Origin: JAFMPW01 sp040830565
GTDB taxonomy: Bacteria > Bacteroidota > Bacteroidia > Flavobacteriales > Flavobacteriaceae
Reading direction: 5' to 3'
NCBI GenBank assembly: GCA_040830565.1
Contig: JBFOMC010000396.1
Span: 1 to 5,272, forward strand
DNA: 5,272 nucleotides
The stretch's first letter is position 1, and every line of letters begins with the position of its first letter. The notes below the pieces were generated by a model. The model ran no database searches and was not told the origin of the DNA. It worked only from the letters and a program-made list of their open reading frames with translations. Of this stretch, positions 1-4,774 are shown one piece after another. Made by a program: the position numbers and the translations under genes.

Positions 1-10
1 AAAGTTCGTT

Positions 11-26
11 GCAGTTATGCAGTAAT
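11..26. repeat. Two-unit octamer repeat GCAGTNAT
   Basis: Two adjacent 8-base units, GCAGTTAT at 11-18 and GCAGTAAT at 19-26, differ at two positions. Alone this could be chance. It is listed because the CAGT core recurs as a five-unit array at 4550-4584, and because two further short-period arrays follow within the same gap. Confidence 0.4.
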
Positions 27-65
27 CTCTCCTTCTCATAAAGCTGCTGAGGTTAGAAGAACTAG

Positions 66-86
66 CAATTGTCAATTAACAATTTC
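66..86. repeat. Heptamer array, CAATTNN class
   Basis: Three 7-base units in perfect register: CAATTGT at 66-72, CAATTAA at 73-79 and CAATTTC at 80-86. The first five bases are constant and the last two vary. Arrays of the same class lie just after the stop codon of the next gene (1082-1102) and at 4163-4189. Confidence 0.6.
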
Positions 87-112
87 GGGCTAAAACTCAG
101 ATCAAGACCTTT

Positions 113-148
113 TTGAGTTTGAACTTAAACTTGCGCTTGCACTTGATA
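113..148. repeat. Hexamer array, TTGNNY class
   Basis: Six consecutive 6-base units follow the pattern TTGNNY. The first is TTGAGT (113-118), the fourth TTGCGC and the fifth TTGCAC. The third has TTA in place of TTG and the last ends in A. The array ends 53 bases before the start codon of the DUF5694 gene. A longer array of the same class and orientation lies at 4636-4683, also upstream of a gene. Confidence 0.65.
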
Positions 149-201
149 AGGTGTAACAATCCGTGTTTAGTCTCATCTTTAGCATAGCTAACACTTAGAT
201 C

Positions 202-1080
202 ATGAGACACTTTTACACTTTTCTACTATTTCTTTTTATTTCAAGTATTACTTTAGGTCAGGATTCAAAAAATACTACAAAGGATTATTTTAAAGATATT
301 CCTAAGTCGGATTTATTCATTATGGGAACCTTCCATTTTAAAGACGCCGGGCTAGATGGGTATAAGCCCCAATATGATGTGGATATTCTTTCGGAGCAGC
401 GGCAAAACGAGCTTGAAAAGGTATTGGATGCCATTAGAAAGTTTGCCCCTACCAAAATCGCCGTAGAGCGACATAAAGAAAGGCAGGAACAACTAGATTC
501 CTTGTATAATGAATACCTGGCCGGGCGTTTCGAACTAAAATCGAACGAGATCTACCAAATAGGCTTTAGAATGGCCAAAGAGTTGGGACATAAAAAAGTA
601 TACGCCATAGATGCGAGCGTAAGGAGGTTTGATGATGGGTATACCGAAGCGTCCTGGGCTGAAAAGGAAAAGTACTTCATCGAGAAGTTCGGTCCGGAAA
701 TGGTGGCACGCGATGAAAGGATCCACAACACCTTTATGGGCATGTACGCTGAAGAGGATAAGCGTAAGACTGAGGTAACCCTGCTAGATCAGTTATTATT
801 CGAAAATGATCCTGAGGTAAATAGAATAAGTCATGGTCATTATCTTATCGGAAATTTTAAGATGAATGAGGGAGACGACTTCTTCGGGGCTGATGGGGCG
901 ATCTGGTGGTATTCAAGAAATATTCGAATTTTTGCTAACGTACTTGGTATAACGGAACCAGGTAAGGACAAGGTTTTTGTTTTAATAGGAGCAGGGCACC
1001 TGCCCATCTTGAATTTTCTGGCCAATTCCTCACCAGATTATAATGTAATGACGTTGAAGGAGTTGGCTAAGAATCAATAA
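202..1080 (+). CDS. Secreted DUF5694 domain protein (TraB/Tiki-like)
   Basis: This gene encodes a 292-residue protein that I recognise as the DUF5694 family, whose biochemical role is not established. Residues 1-19 form a Sec signal peptide (Arg-His start, hydrophobic stretch, probable cleavage at Gly19-Gln20). There is no lipobox cysteine, so it is probably periplasmic or secreted. The fold markers are GTFHF at 42-46, a glutamate in AVERH (Glu89) and GAGH at 263-266. This order (GTxH, Glu, GxGH) resembles the TraB/Tiki/ChaN-like superfamily, some members of which are metal-dependent proteases; activity here is inference. Length is as expected for a signal peptide plus one full domain. The ATG is chosen because the signal peptide begins at once. 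No clear Shine-Dalgarno sequence precedes it. The gene stands alone, with repeat-rich gaps on both sides. Confidence 0.88.
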   Translation: MRHFYTFLLFLFISSITLGQDSKNTTKDYFKDIPKSDLFIMGTFHFKDAGLDGYKPQYDVDILSEQRQNELEKVLDAIRKFAPTKIAVERHKERQEQLDSLYNEYLAGRFELKSNEIYQIGFRMAKELGHKKVYAIDASVRRFDDGYTEASWAEKEKYFIEKFGPEMVARDERIHNTFMGMYAEEDKRKTEVTLLDQLLFENDPEVNRISHGHYLIGNFKMNEGDDFFGADGAIWWYSRNIRIFANVLGITEPGKDKVFVLIGAGHLPILNFLANSSPDYNVMTLKELAKNQ

Positions 1081-1081
1081 A

Positions 1082-1102
1082 CAATGTGCAATTATCAGTT
1101 AA
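1082..1102. repeat. Heptamer array, CAATTNN class
   Basis: Three units in register: CAATGTG (1082-1088), CAATTAT (1089-1095) and CAGTTAA (1096-1102). The array begins one base after the DUF5694 stop codon. It is more degenerate than its counterpart at 66-86, which has the same orientation and lies upstream of that gene. Confidence 0.45.
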
Positions 1103-1260
1103 TAGCTTTACGCACAAATTCAAATGGAGCTTCAAATACTCTTTTAGCTGTGCTTGAATCTTTAGCATCAGAGCATGAAACAAAAATTTAATTGCTGGGT
1201 TAGGGGTCATAACCTTCCCCATTCCAAGTTAAACTTTGAGCCTGAAATTTCTTTGCAGTT

Positions 1261-1282
1261 AAGTACTAATATAGAGGTACTT
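1261..1282. promoter_or_regulatory. Inverted repeat, possible operator
   Basis: AAGTAC (1261-1266) and GTACTT (1277-1282) are perfect inverted copies separated by 10 bases. The spacing would suit a dimeric regulator, but the arms are short and AT-rich. It lies about 150 bases before the TlpA start. Function is a guess. Confidence 0.2.
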
Positions 1283-1333
1283 TCAAAAGCCTAACCTCAA
1301 ATCTGTACATGCCGTTCAAAAATCCATACTGCA

Positions 1334-1373
1334 GTTCCTCTATTCCTCACTTCTTCGATTCTTCAATTTTCAA
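1334..1373. repeat. Octamer array, ATTCYTCR class
   Basis: Five 8-base units in strict register: GTTCCTCT (1334), ATTCCTCA (1342), CTTCTTCG (1350), ATTCTTCA (1358) and ATTTTCAA (1366). The consensus is ATTCYTCR, and the outer units are the most diverged. The array lies 55 bases upstream of the TlpA start. A cleaner three-unit copy in the same orientation occurs at 4486-4509. Read in the TlpA frame it encodes a Ser/Phe-rich stretch that is not credible as protein. Confidence 0.65.
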
Positions 1374-1396
1374 CAGTTTTTTGCTTCCAAATTTTG

Positions 1397-1404
1397 TTAC
1401 TTTG
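1397..1404 (+). promoter_or_regulatory. Possible Bacteroidota -7 element
   Basis: TTACTTTG differs by one base from the Bacteroidota -7 consensus TAnnTTTG and would give a leader of about 20 bases before the ATG at 1429. A TTG (1381-1383) lies upstream, but only 13 bases away, closer than the usual 17-23, so the match is weak. If real, it supports the downstream start of the TlpA gene. Confidence 0.3.
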
Positions 1405-1428
1405 AAGGCGAAACAGCAACATACTCCT

Positions 1429-1938
1429 ATGCGCTTCAGATTTTCGTTGGTCGTTGTTTTTTGCCTTTGCATTTTGGCCTGTAAAGAGACAGTTCAAAAA
1501 CCCGTTTCTATTACCACCAAAATAGCGGAACAAGAAAAGTACAAGGCTAATACTTCTTTGTATCAGGACCTGGAAGGCAATCCCATTGCTCTAGACGATT
1601 ATAAAGGGAAAAGAGTTTTACTCAACTATTGGGCAACCTGGTGCAGGCCCTGTATAGAAGAAATGCCTTCATTACTGAATCTTCAGGAAGCACTTAAGGA
1701 GGATTATGTCGTACTACTAGCTTCTGACCAGTCGGTAAGTATTATTCAGAAATTTAAAGACAAAAAAGGTTTTGATTTTAACTTTATCAAGTTTAATGGT
1801 GCCTATGCCAATCTGGGTATCAATGCCCTACCGGTCACCATCGTTTACAACACAATGGGGGAGGAAGTAGAGCGAATTGCCGGGGCTACTACTTGGGACA
1901 GTCCAGAAATGGTAACCAAACTAAAGTCTATTAAATGA
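1429..1938 (+). CDS. TlpA-family thiol-disulfide lipoprotein
   Basis: This gene encodes a 169-residue thioredoxin-fold protein that exchanges disulfides with envelope proteins. Residues 1-17 are a lipoprotein signal peptide ending in ILAC, with Cys18 as the lipidated residue. The redox site is WCRPC (71-75), preceded by the usual strand (VLLNYWAT), and the cis-proline is Pro135 in ALPVT. Once the signal peptide is removed, the only cysteines are Cys18 and the redox pair Cys72/Cys75. The frame is open upstream to an ATG at 1309. I choose 1429 because the signal peptide begins exactly there and the extra 40 residues come largely from an octamer repeat. The stop overlaps the next start in ATGA, so the two genes are probably co-translated and the next product is a likely partner. 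A role in cytochrome maturation, as in some TlpA/ResA proteins, is possible, but no cytochrome genes are visible here. Confidence 0.9.
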   Translation: MRFRFSLVVVFCLCILACKETVQKPVSITTKIAEQEKYKANTSLYQDLEGNPIALDDYKGKRVLLNYWATWCRPCIEEMPSLLNLQEALKEDYVVLLASDQSVSIIQKFKDKKGFDFNFIKFNGAYANLGINALPVTIVYNTMGEEVERIAGATTWDSPEMVTKLKSIK

Positions 1939-3143
1939 AGCATTGGCCTTTATGCCTTCTTTTTGTGGGATTGATAAGTAGTTGCTCCGAAAACCCCCAA
2001 AAAAAAGCCCAGGTACTACAAGAACTTAATTCTCCTGCCGCTGCAGGCAGTGGAATGCCTTTTTTATATAGTGATGGTAATCAAACCCTATTATCCTGGG
2101 TAGAAAAACAAGGCGACTCTCTGGCGATACTAAAGTATAGCGAGTTAAGCAACGAAAGCTGGAAACCAGCCAGGGAAGTGATGAGAGGTACCGACTGGTT
2201 CGTGAATTGGGCCGACTTTCCGGTAATTACGGCAAACAATGGGCATTTATTTACCCATGTGCTGAAGAAATCTTCAGCAGGGACATATTCTTATGATGTT
2301 AGGTTCAATCTGCTGGCAAAGGATGAGCGGTCTTGGCGAACTGATTTGCCTTTACATCAAGACAACACCCCAACAGAACATGGCTTTGTGACGGCCTTGC
2401 CATATGAAGATGGTTTTTTTGTAAACTGGTTGGACGGAAGGAACACAGTAGAAAATGAGGCAGGGGAAAGGGGAGCCATGACTATTAGGGCTGCCACTTT
2501 AAACCTTCTTGGAGAAATAGTGACCGACACGCTCTTGGATGCCAGAACCTGTGATTGTTGTCAGACCACTGCGGCAATTACAACTAATGGGCCTGTGGTA
2601 ATATACCGCGATCGGTCTGAGGATGAAATCCGAGATATTAGTATAGTACGTCAGTTGGCTGGGAAATGGACAACCCCGAAGCCTATTTTTGAAGACCATT
2701 GGAAAATTAATGGTTGTCCGGTAAATGGGCCAAAGGCGGCTGCCATGGAGAATGCCCTGGTGGTCGCCTGGTTTACGGCTGCAGAAGATAGTGCTAAAAT
2801 AAAGCTGGCTTTTTCTGATGATGGTGGAGCTAATTTTGACAACCCTATTATCGTTTCAGACAGCAAGCCAATGGGTAGAGTAGATGTGGCCTTGATCGAC
2901 AAGGAGACCGCAGTGGTGAGTTGGATGGAAAGTAAGGATAAAAAGGCCGACTTGAATGTCGTACAATTGAGTAGGGAAGGGGCACGTTCAAAAATTCATA
3001 CCATTACAAGCGTGAGTGCGGCCAGGGCCAGTGGATTTCCGCAAATGGAGTTGGTGAGAGACAAATTCTATTTTGCCTGGACAGCAATAAATGATTCCAC
3101 CAGTATCGTTAAAACAGCTTTTATCAAGACTTCGGATCTGTAG
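1935..3143 (+). CDS. Sialidase-like propeller lipoprotein with CDCCQ motif
   Basis: This gene encodes a 402-residue lipoprotein: a signal peptide ending in ISSC with lipidated Cys17, then a mostly beta-strand body. An Asp box (S-x-D-x-G-x-x-F, 294-301) is typical of BNR/sialidase propellers, and such proteins are often annotated exo-alpha-sialidase. I see no basis for claiming sialidase activity. Stretches I recognise as family hallmarks are WFVNWADFP (88-96), DARTCDCCQT (202-211), YRDRSEDEIRDI (224-235) and GCPVNGP (260-266). The mature body has exactly four cysteines besides the lipidated one: Cys206, Cys208, Cys209 and Cys261. All fall in hallmark motifs, which suggests paired disulfides or a metal site. 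The start overlaps the TlpA stop by four bases, so co-production with a thiol-disulfide protein is likely and fits a Cys-dependent function. Substrate unknown. Confidence 0.82.
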   Translation: MKHWPLCLLFVGLISSCSENPQKKAQVLQELNSPAAAGSGMPFLYSDGNQTLLSWVEKQGDSLAILKYSELSNESWKPAREVMRGTDWFVNWADFPVITANNGHLFTHVLKKSSAGTYSYDVRFNLLAKDERSWRTDLPLHQDNTPTEHGFVTALPYEDGFFVNWLDGRNTVENEAGERGAMTIRAATLNLLGEIVTDTLLDARTCDCCQTTAAITTNGPVVIYRDRSEDEIRDISIVRQLAGKWTTPKPIFEDHWKINGCPVNGPKAAAMENALVVAWFTAAEDSAKIKLAFSDDGGANFDNPIIVSDSKPMGRVDVALIDKETAVVSWMESKDKKADLNVVQLSREGARSKIHTITSVSAARASGFPQMELVRDKFYFAWTAINDSTSIVKTAFIKTSDL

Positions 3144-3168
3144 TTTGACTACATAATTTTTAATTTTT
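3139..3168 (+). terminator. Possible weak intrinsic terminator
   Basis: TGTAGT (3139-3144) and ACTACA (3148-3153) form a perfect 6-base stem with a 3-base loop, followed by T-rich sequence at 3157-3168. The stem includes the TAG stop codon of the sialidase-like gene. It is GC-poor, so termination would be weak. It may partly separate the TlpA operon from the DUF1080 gene. Confidence 0.3.
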
Positions 3169-3185
3169 CACTTTTAATTTTTAAT
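3158..3185. repeat. Heptamer array, TTTTNNN class
   Basis: Four 7-base units in register: TTTTAAT (3158), TTTTCAC (3165), TTTTAAT (3172) and TTTTAAT (3179). It occupies a third of the 85-base gap before the DUF1080 gene. An array of the complementary class (NNNAAAA) lies immediately after that gene at 4111-4131, so the gene is flanked by inverted copies. Confidence 0.6.
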
Positions 3186-3228
3186 TATCAACCCTATCTT
3201 TTCAGAAAATCCTTAAAGCTTTACTTCA

Positions 3229-4110
3229 ATGAAACACCTATTCACCTCAAGGCGCTACTATATTCTAAGTACAATCATCATTTTACTTTTAGGGGTGTTT
3301 AGTTGTAAACAAGAGCCCCAACATGATAATACCGAAGAATGGATCGCTCTTTTTAACGGGGCAAACTATGAGGATTGGACGCCAAAATTTGCTGGATATG
3401 AGTTGGGAGTTAATCATAAAGACCGGTTTGTTTACAAAGACAGTTTACTTAGCGTAAGATATGCGGTGCAGGATACTTTTAAGGGAAATTTTGGGCATTT
3501 GTACTATAAAGACAAATTCTCTCATTATAAGCTGAGAGCCAAATACCGTTTTATAGGAGATCAGATGACTGGAGGCCCGGGATGGGCATTTAGGAACAAC
3601 GGTTTAATGCTCCACTGCCAGGAACCGGCCACCCTGGGACTAGAGCAGGATTTTCCTATTTCCCTGGAGTTACAGCTTTTAGGGGGAAACGGAACCGATC
3701 CCAGAACTACGGCGAATCTATGTACTCCAGGGACCAATGTGGTAATGGGTGATACGCTCTTTACGCCACACTGCAAAACCTCAATTTCCATAACCTACCA
3801 CGGAGACGATTGGGTGGAGGTGGAGGCCTTGGTATTAGGCGACTCCCTTGTACAGCACATCATGGAGGGGCAAGTAGTATTCGAGTTTAATAAACCGACT
3901 ATTGGTGGAGGTGCTATAAGCGGATATCAAGAAAGTGCTTATAAGGAAGGGGCTCCATTAAAAGAGGGCTACATTTCAATCCAGGCCGAAACCCATCCGA
4001 TAGATTTTAAATCCATTGAACTTCTCAACCTCTGCGGCTGTATGGATAAAAAGGCCAAGAACTATAAGGACTACTATGTGAAGGCTGATAATAGCACTTG
4101 TGTTTATTAA
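3229..4110 (+). CDS. DUF1080 (3-keto-disaccharide hydrolase type) lipoprotein
   Basis: This gene encodes a 293-residue lipoprotein: a signal peptide ending in VFSC with lipidated Cys26, a DUF1080 domain and a Cys-containing tail. DUF1080 folds as a concanavalin-like jelly roll; family members include 3-keto-disaccharide hydrolases, which act after oxidation of sugars at C3. Markers are WIALFNGANYEDW (38-50), NNGLMLHCQ (123-131), LELQLLGG (146-153) and YISIQAETHPIDFKSIELLNL (248-268). The tail (269-293) contains CGCMD, an AxNY element and a final NSTCVY. It resembles the short GCxD...A.NY...DxSCxY motif often seen in surface proteins of this phylum. Cys269, Cys271 and Cys291 may cross-link it. 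The start is set by the signal peptide. The gene begins 85 bases after the sialidase-like gene on the same strand and may be cotranscribed. Hydrolase activity is inferred from family only. Confidence 0.87.
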   Translation: MKHLFTSRRYYILSTIIILLLGVFSCKQEPQHDNTEEWIALFNGANYEDWTPKFAGYELGVNHKDRFVYKDSLLSVRYAVQDTFKGNFGHLYYKDKFSHYKLRAKYRFIGDQMTGGPGWAFRNNGLMLHCQEPATLGLEQDFPISLELQLLGGNGTDPRTTANLCTPGTNVVMGDTLFTPHCKTSISITYHGDDWVEVEALVLGDSLVQHIMEGQVVFEFNKPTIGGGAISGYQESAYKEGAPLKEGYISIQAETHPIDFKSIELLNLCGCMDKKAKNYKDYYVKADNSTCVY

Positions 4111-4131
4111 TTGAAAATTGAAAGCGGAAAA
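4111..4131. repeat. Heptamer array, NNNAAAA class
   Basis: Three 7-base units start directly after the DUF1080 stop codon: TTGAAAA (4111), TTGAAAG (4118) and CGGAAAA (4125). Read on the other strand they follow TTTTNNN, the class at 3158-3185. Confidence 0.45.
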
Positions 4132-4162
4132 TGAGCTGGTGATGAGCACCTCAAACCCTGAT

Positions 4163-4189
4163 CAATTAGCAATAAACAAAGTCAATTCT
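4163..4189. repeat. Heptamer array, CAATTNN class (degenerate)
   Basis: CAATTAG (4163), CAATAAA (4170), a 6-base CAAAGT (4177) and CAATTCT (4183) form a four-unit array with one deleted base. It belongs with the arrays at 66-86 and 1082-1102, with lower certainty because of the register slip. Confidence 0.4.
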
Positions 4190-4207
4190 CTTCATTTCTT
4201 TGCTTGT
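4183..4207. repeat. Direct repeat, copy 1 (partial)
   Basis: The core at 4191-4207 (TTCATTTCTTTGCTTGT) matches 4280-4297 except for one missing T, and the preceding bases also resemble those at 4271-4279. This copy lacks the downstream hairpin arm and looks like a truncated edge of the element that follows. Confidence 0.55.
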
Positions 4208-4257
4208 ACAGGACTGAAAAATAAAGTTACGGAGTACATTTTATTTTGAGGAGCCAG

Positions 4258-4485
4258 ATGAAGCACCGGCCAACTAGCTTTCATTTTCTTTGCTTGTCCA
4301 AAGAAAACGAAACAAAAGAAAAGACACCTTATCTGAGGAATTTTTTGAGACAAACTCAAAAACCAACTTCAAAACTCCGCGCTCCTTTGGAGCTGAATCT
4401 CGGAGCTTTTGAAGTTTATTCTGCAGATAAGGAAAGGCTCAAATTAACGCTATCTGAAATATTGAAGAAATACGGCCTATTTTAG
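4258..4485 (+). CDS. Doubtful small ORF over a hairpin element
   Basis: An open frame of 75 codons runs from an ATG at 4258, with a GAGGAG stretch (4248-4253) five bases upstream; an in-frame TTG at 4246 could extend it by four codons. The product would be basic and Lys/Thr/Leu-rich, with no signal peptide and no domain I recognise. Its middle is encoded by three successive inverted repeats (4284-4416), so the frame may be a by-product of a structured DNA or RNA element. The C-terminal third (ADKERLKLTLSEILKKYG) could form an amphipathic helix, which is the only protein-like feature. I would not annotate it without evidence of conservation at the protein level. Confidence 0.2.
   Translation: MKHRPTSFHFLCLSKENETKEKTPYLRNFLRQTQKPTSKLRAPLELNLGAFEVYSADKERLKLTLSEILKKYGLF
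4271..4297. repeat. Direct repeat, copy 2
   Basis: This is the second copy of the sequence at 4183-4207, 27 bases against 25, with the core at 4280-4297 differing by one inserted T. It supplies the left arm and loop of the first hairpin of the element at 4284-4416. Confidence 0.55.
4284..4416. repeat. Three-hairpin structured element
   Basis: Three successive inverted repeats lie within 133 bases. First, TTTTCTTTG (4284-4292) pairs with CAAAGAAAA (4299-4307), 9 pairs with a 6-base loop. Second, TTTTTGAG (4342-4349) pairs with CTCAAAAA (4355-4362), 8 pairs with a 5-base loop. Third, 4365-4379 pairs with 4401-4416 over 15 pairs with one bulged base (C4406), and encloses an inner hairpin GCTCC (4381-4385) with GGAGC (4389-4393). 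This is far more dyad symmetry than expected by chance. It could be a structured RNA, a non-autonomous mobile repeat or a transcription barrier. No target-site duplication or transposase is visible. Confidence 0.6.
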
Positions 4486-4509
4486 ATTCCTCGATTCTTC
4501 GATTCCTCA
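4486..4509. repeat. Octamer array, ATTCYTCR class
   Basis: Three 8-base units, ATTCCTCG (4486), ATTCTTCG (4494) and ATTCCTCA (4502), follow directly after the TAG at 4483-4485. They differ only at positions 5 and 8. Same class and orientation as 1334-1373. Confidence 0.65.
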
Positions 4510-4520
4510 TTTTAATAGCG

Positions 4521-4544
4521 TCCTTTGCGAATTCCTTGCGGTTA
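4521..4544. repeat. Two-unit 12-base repeat
   Basis: TCCTTTGCGAAT (4521-4532) and TCCTTGCGGTTA (4533-4544) share TCCTT and a displaced TTGCG. With only two diverged copies this is weak, but it sits between two clearer arrays. Confidence 0.3.
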
Positions 4545-4549
4545 AATTT

Positions 4550-4584
4550 CAGTAAGCAGTCCACAGTCTGCAGTTGGCAATCCT
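4550..4584. repeat. Heptamer array, CAGTNNN class
   Basis: Five 7-base units in strict register: CAGTAAG (4550), CAGTCCA (4557), CAGTCTG (4564), CAGTTGG (4571) and CAATCCT (4578). The first four bases are constant apart from one change in the last unit, while the remaining three bases vary almost freely. The constant core with a random remainder is the striking part. Confidence 0.7.
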
Positions 4585-4635
4585 AGTAGCTTTCAATAGC
4601 GAGCCTCGTTCCTCGAGCATCCCATTAAGATAATT

Positions 4636-4683
4636 TTGCGTTTGTGTTTGCGTTTGGGCTTGAACTTGCACTTGAACTTGAAT
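4636..4683. repeat. Hexamer array, TTGNNY class
   Basis: Eight 6-base units, all starting TTG and ending in a pyrimidine: for example TTGCGT (4636), TTGTGT (4642), TTGGGC (4654), TTGAAC (4660) and TTGCAC (4666). The array ends 112 bases before the regulator start. TTGAAC and TTGCAC are also units of the array at 113-148. On the - strand it reads as a Gln/Val and Gln/Thr alternation, which creates a spurious frame. Confidence 0.75.
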
Positions 4684-4761
4684 TTCAGTTCTCCGTTTCC
4701 TCGCAAAAGATTTCCGCCTTCCCCGTAACATTTCCCCGCTAGAGTCGTCAGATTTAAAAAG

Positions 4762-4774
4762 CACGAATCTCGTG
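4762..4774. promoter_or_regulatory. Small dyad before the regulator start
   Basis: CACGA (4762-4766) and TCGTG (4770-4774) form a perfect 5-base inverted repeat with a 3-base spacer, 21 bases before the ATG. It could be a leader hairpin or an autoregulatory site. Short, so easily chance. Confidence 0.2.

Larger units (their letters stand above)
1081..1428. other. Non-coding gap, DUF5694 gene to TlpA gene
   Basis: This 348-base stretch holds no gene I can support. It contains a CAATTNN heptamer array right after the stop codon (1082-1102), small inverted repeats (GGTTA 1198-1202 with TAACC 1210-1214; AAGTAC 1261-1266 with GTACTT 1277-1282), an ATTCYTCR octamer array (1334-1373) and a weak promoter-like motif near 1397-1404. 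The reading frame of the TlpA gene is open back to an ATG at 1309, but the peptide it would add is largely the translated octamer array, so I leave it non-coding. Confidence 0.6.

Noticed and set aside
1..93. Frames open from the left edge (one to 93, another ending TAA at 23-25) that could be the end of an upstream gene
   Set aside because: Too short to recognise, composition matches the repeat-rich gap, and the short repeat at 11-26 overlaps both.
535..1025. Three - strand frames of about 60 codons inside the DUF5694 gene
   Set aside because: They lie wholly within a confident gene and have no recognisable content.
175..1168. Shared 11-mer ATCTTTAGCAT at 175-185 and 1158-1168
   Set aside because: Surrounding bases do not align, so an 11-base match in AT-rich sequence is probably chance.
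1198..1220. Overlapping small dyads (GGTTA with TAACC; GGGG with CCCC) as a terminator or riboswitch
   Set aside because: Arms are only 4-5 bases, mutually exclusive, with no T tract and no known riboswitch core.
2499..2902. Two - strand frames inside the sialidase-like gene
   Set aside because: Shadow frames of a confident gene with conserved family motifs on the + strand.
3561..3791. A 76-codon - strand frame inside the DUF1080 gene
   Set aside because: Shadow frame; Pro/Ser-rich with no domain.
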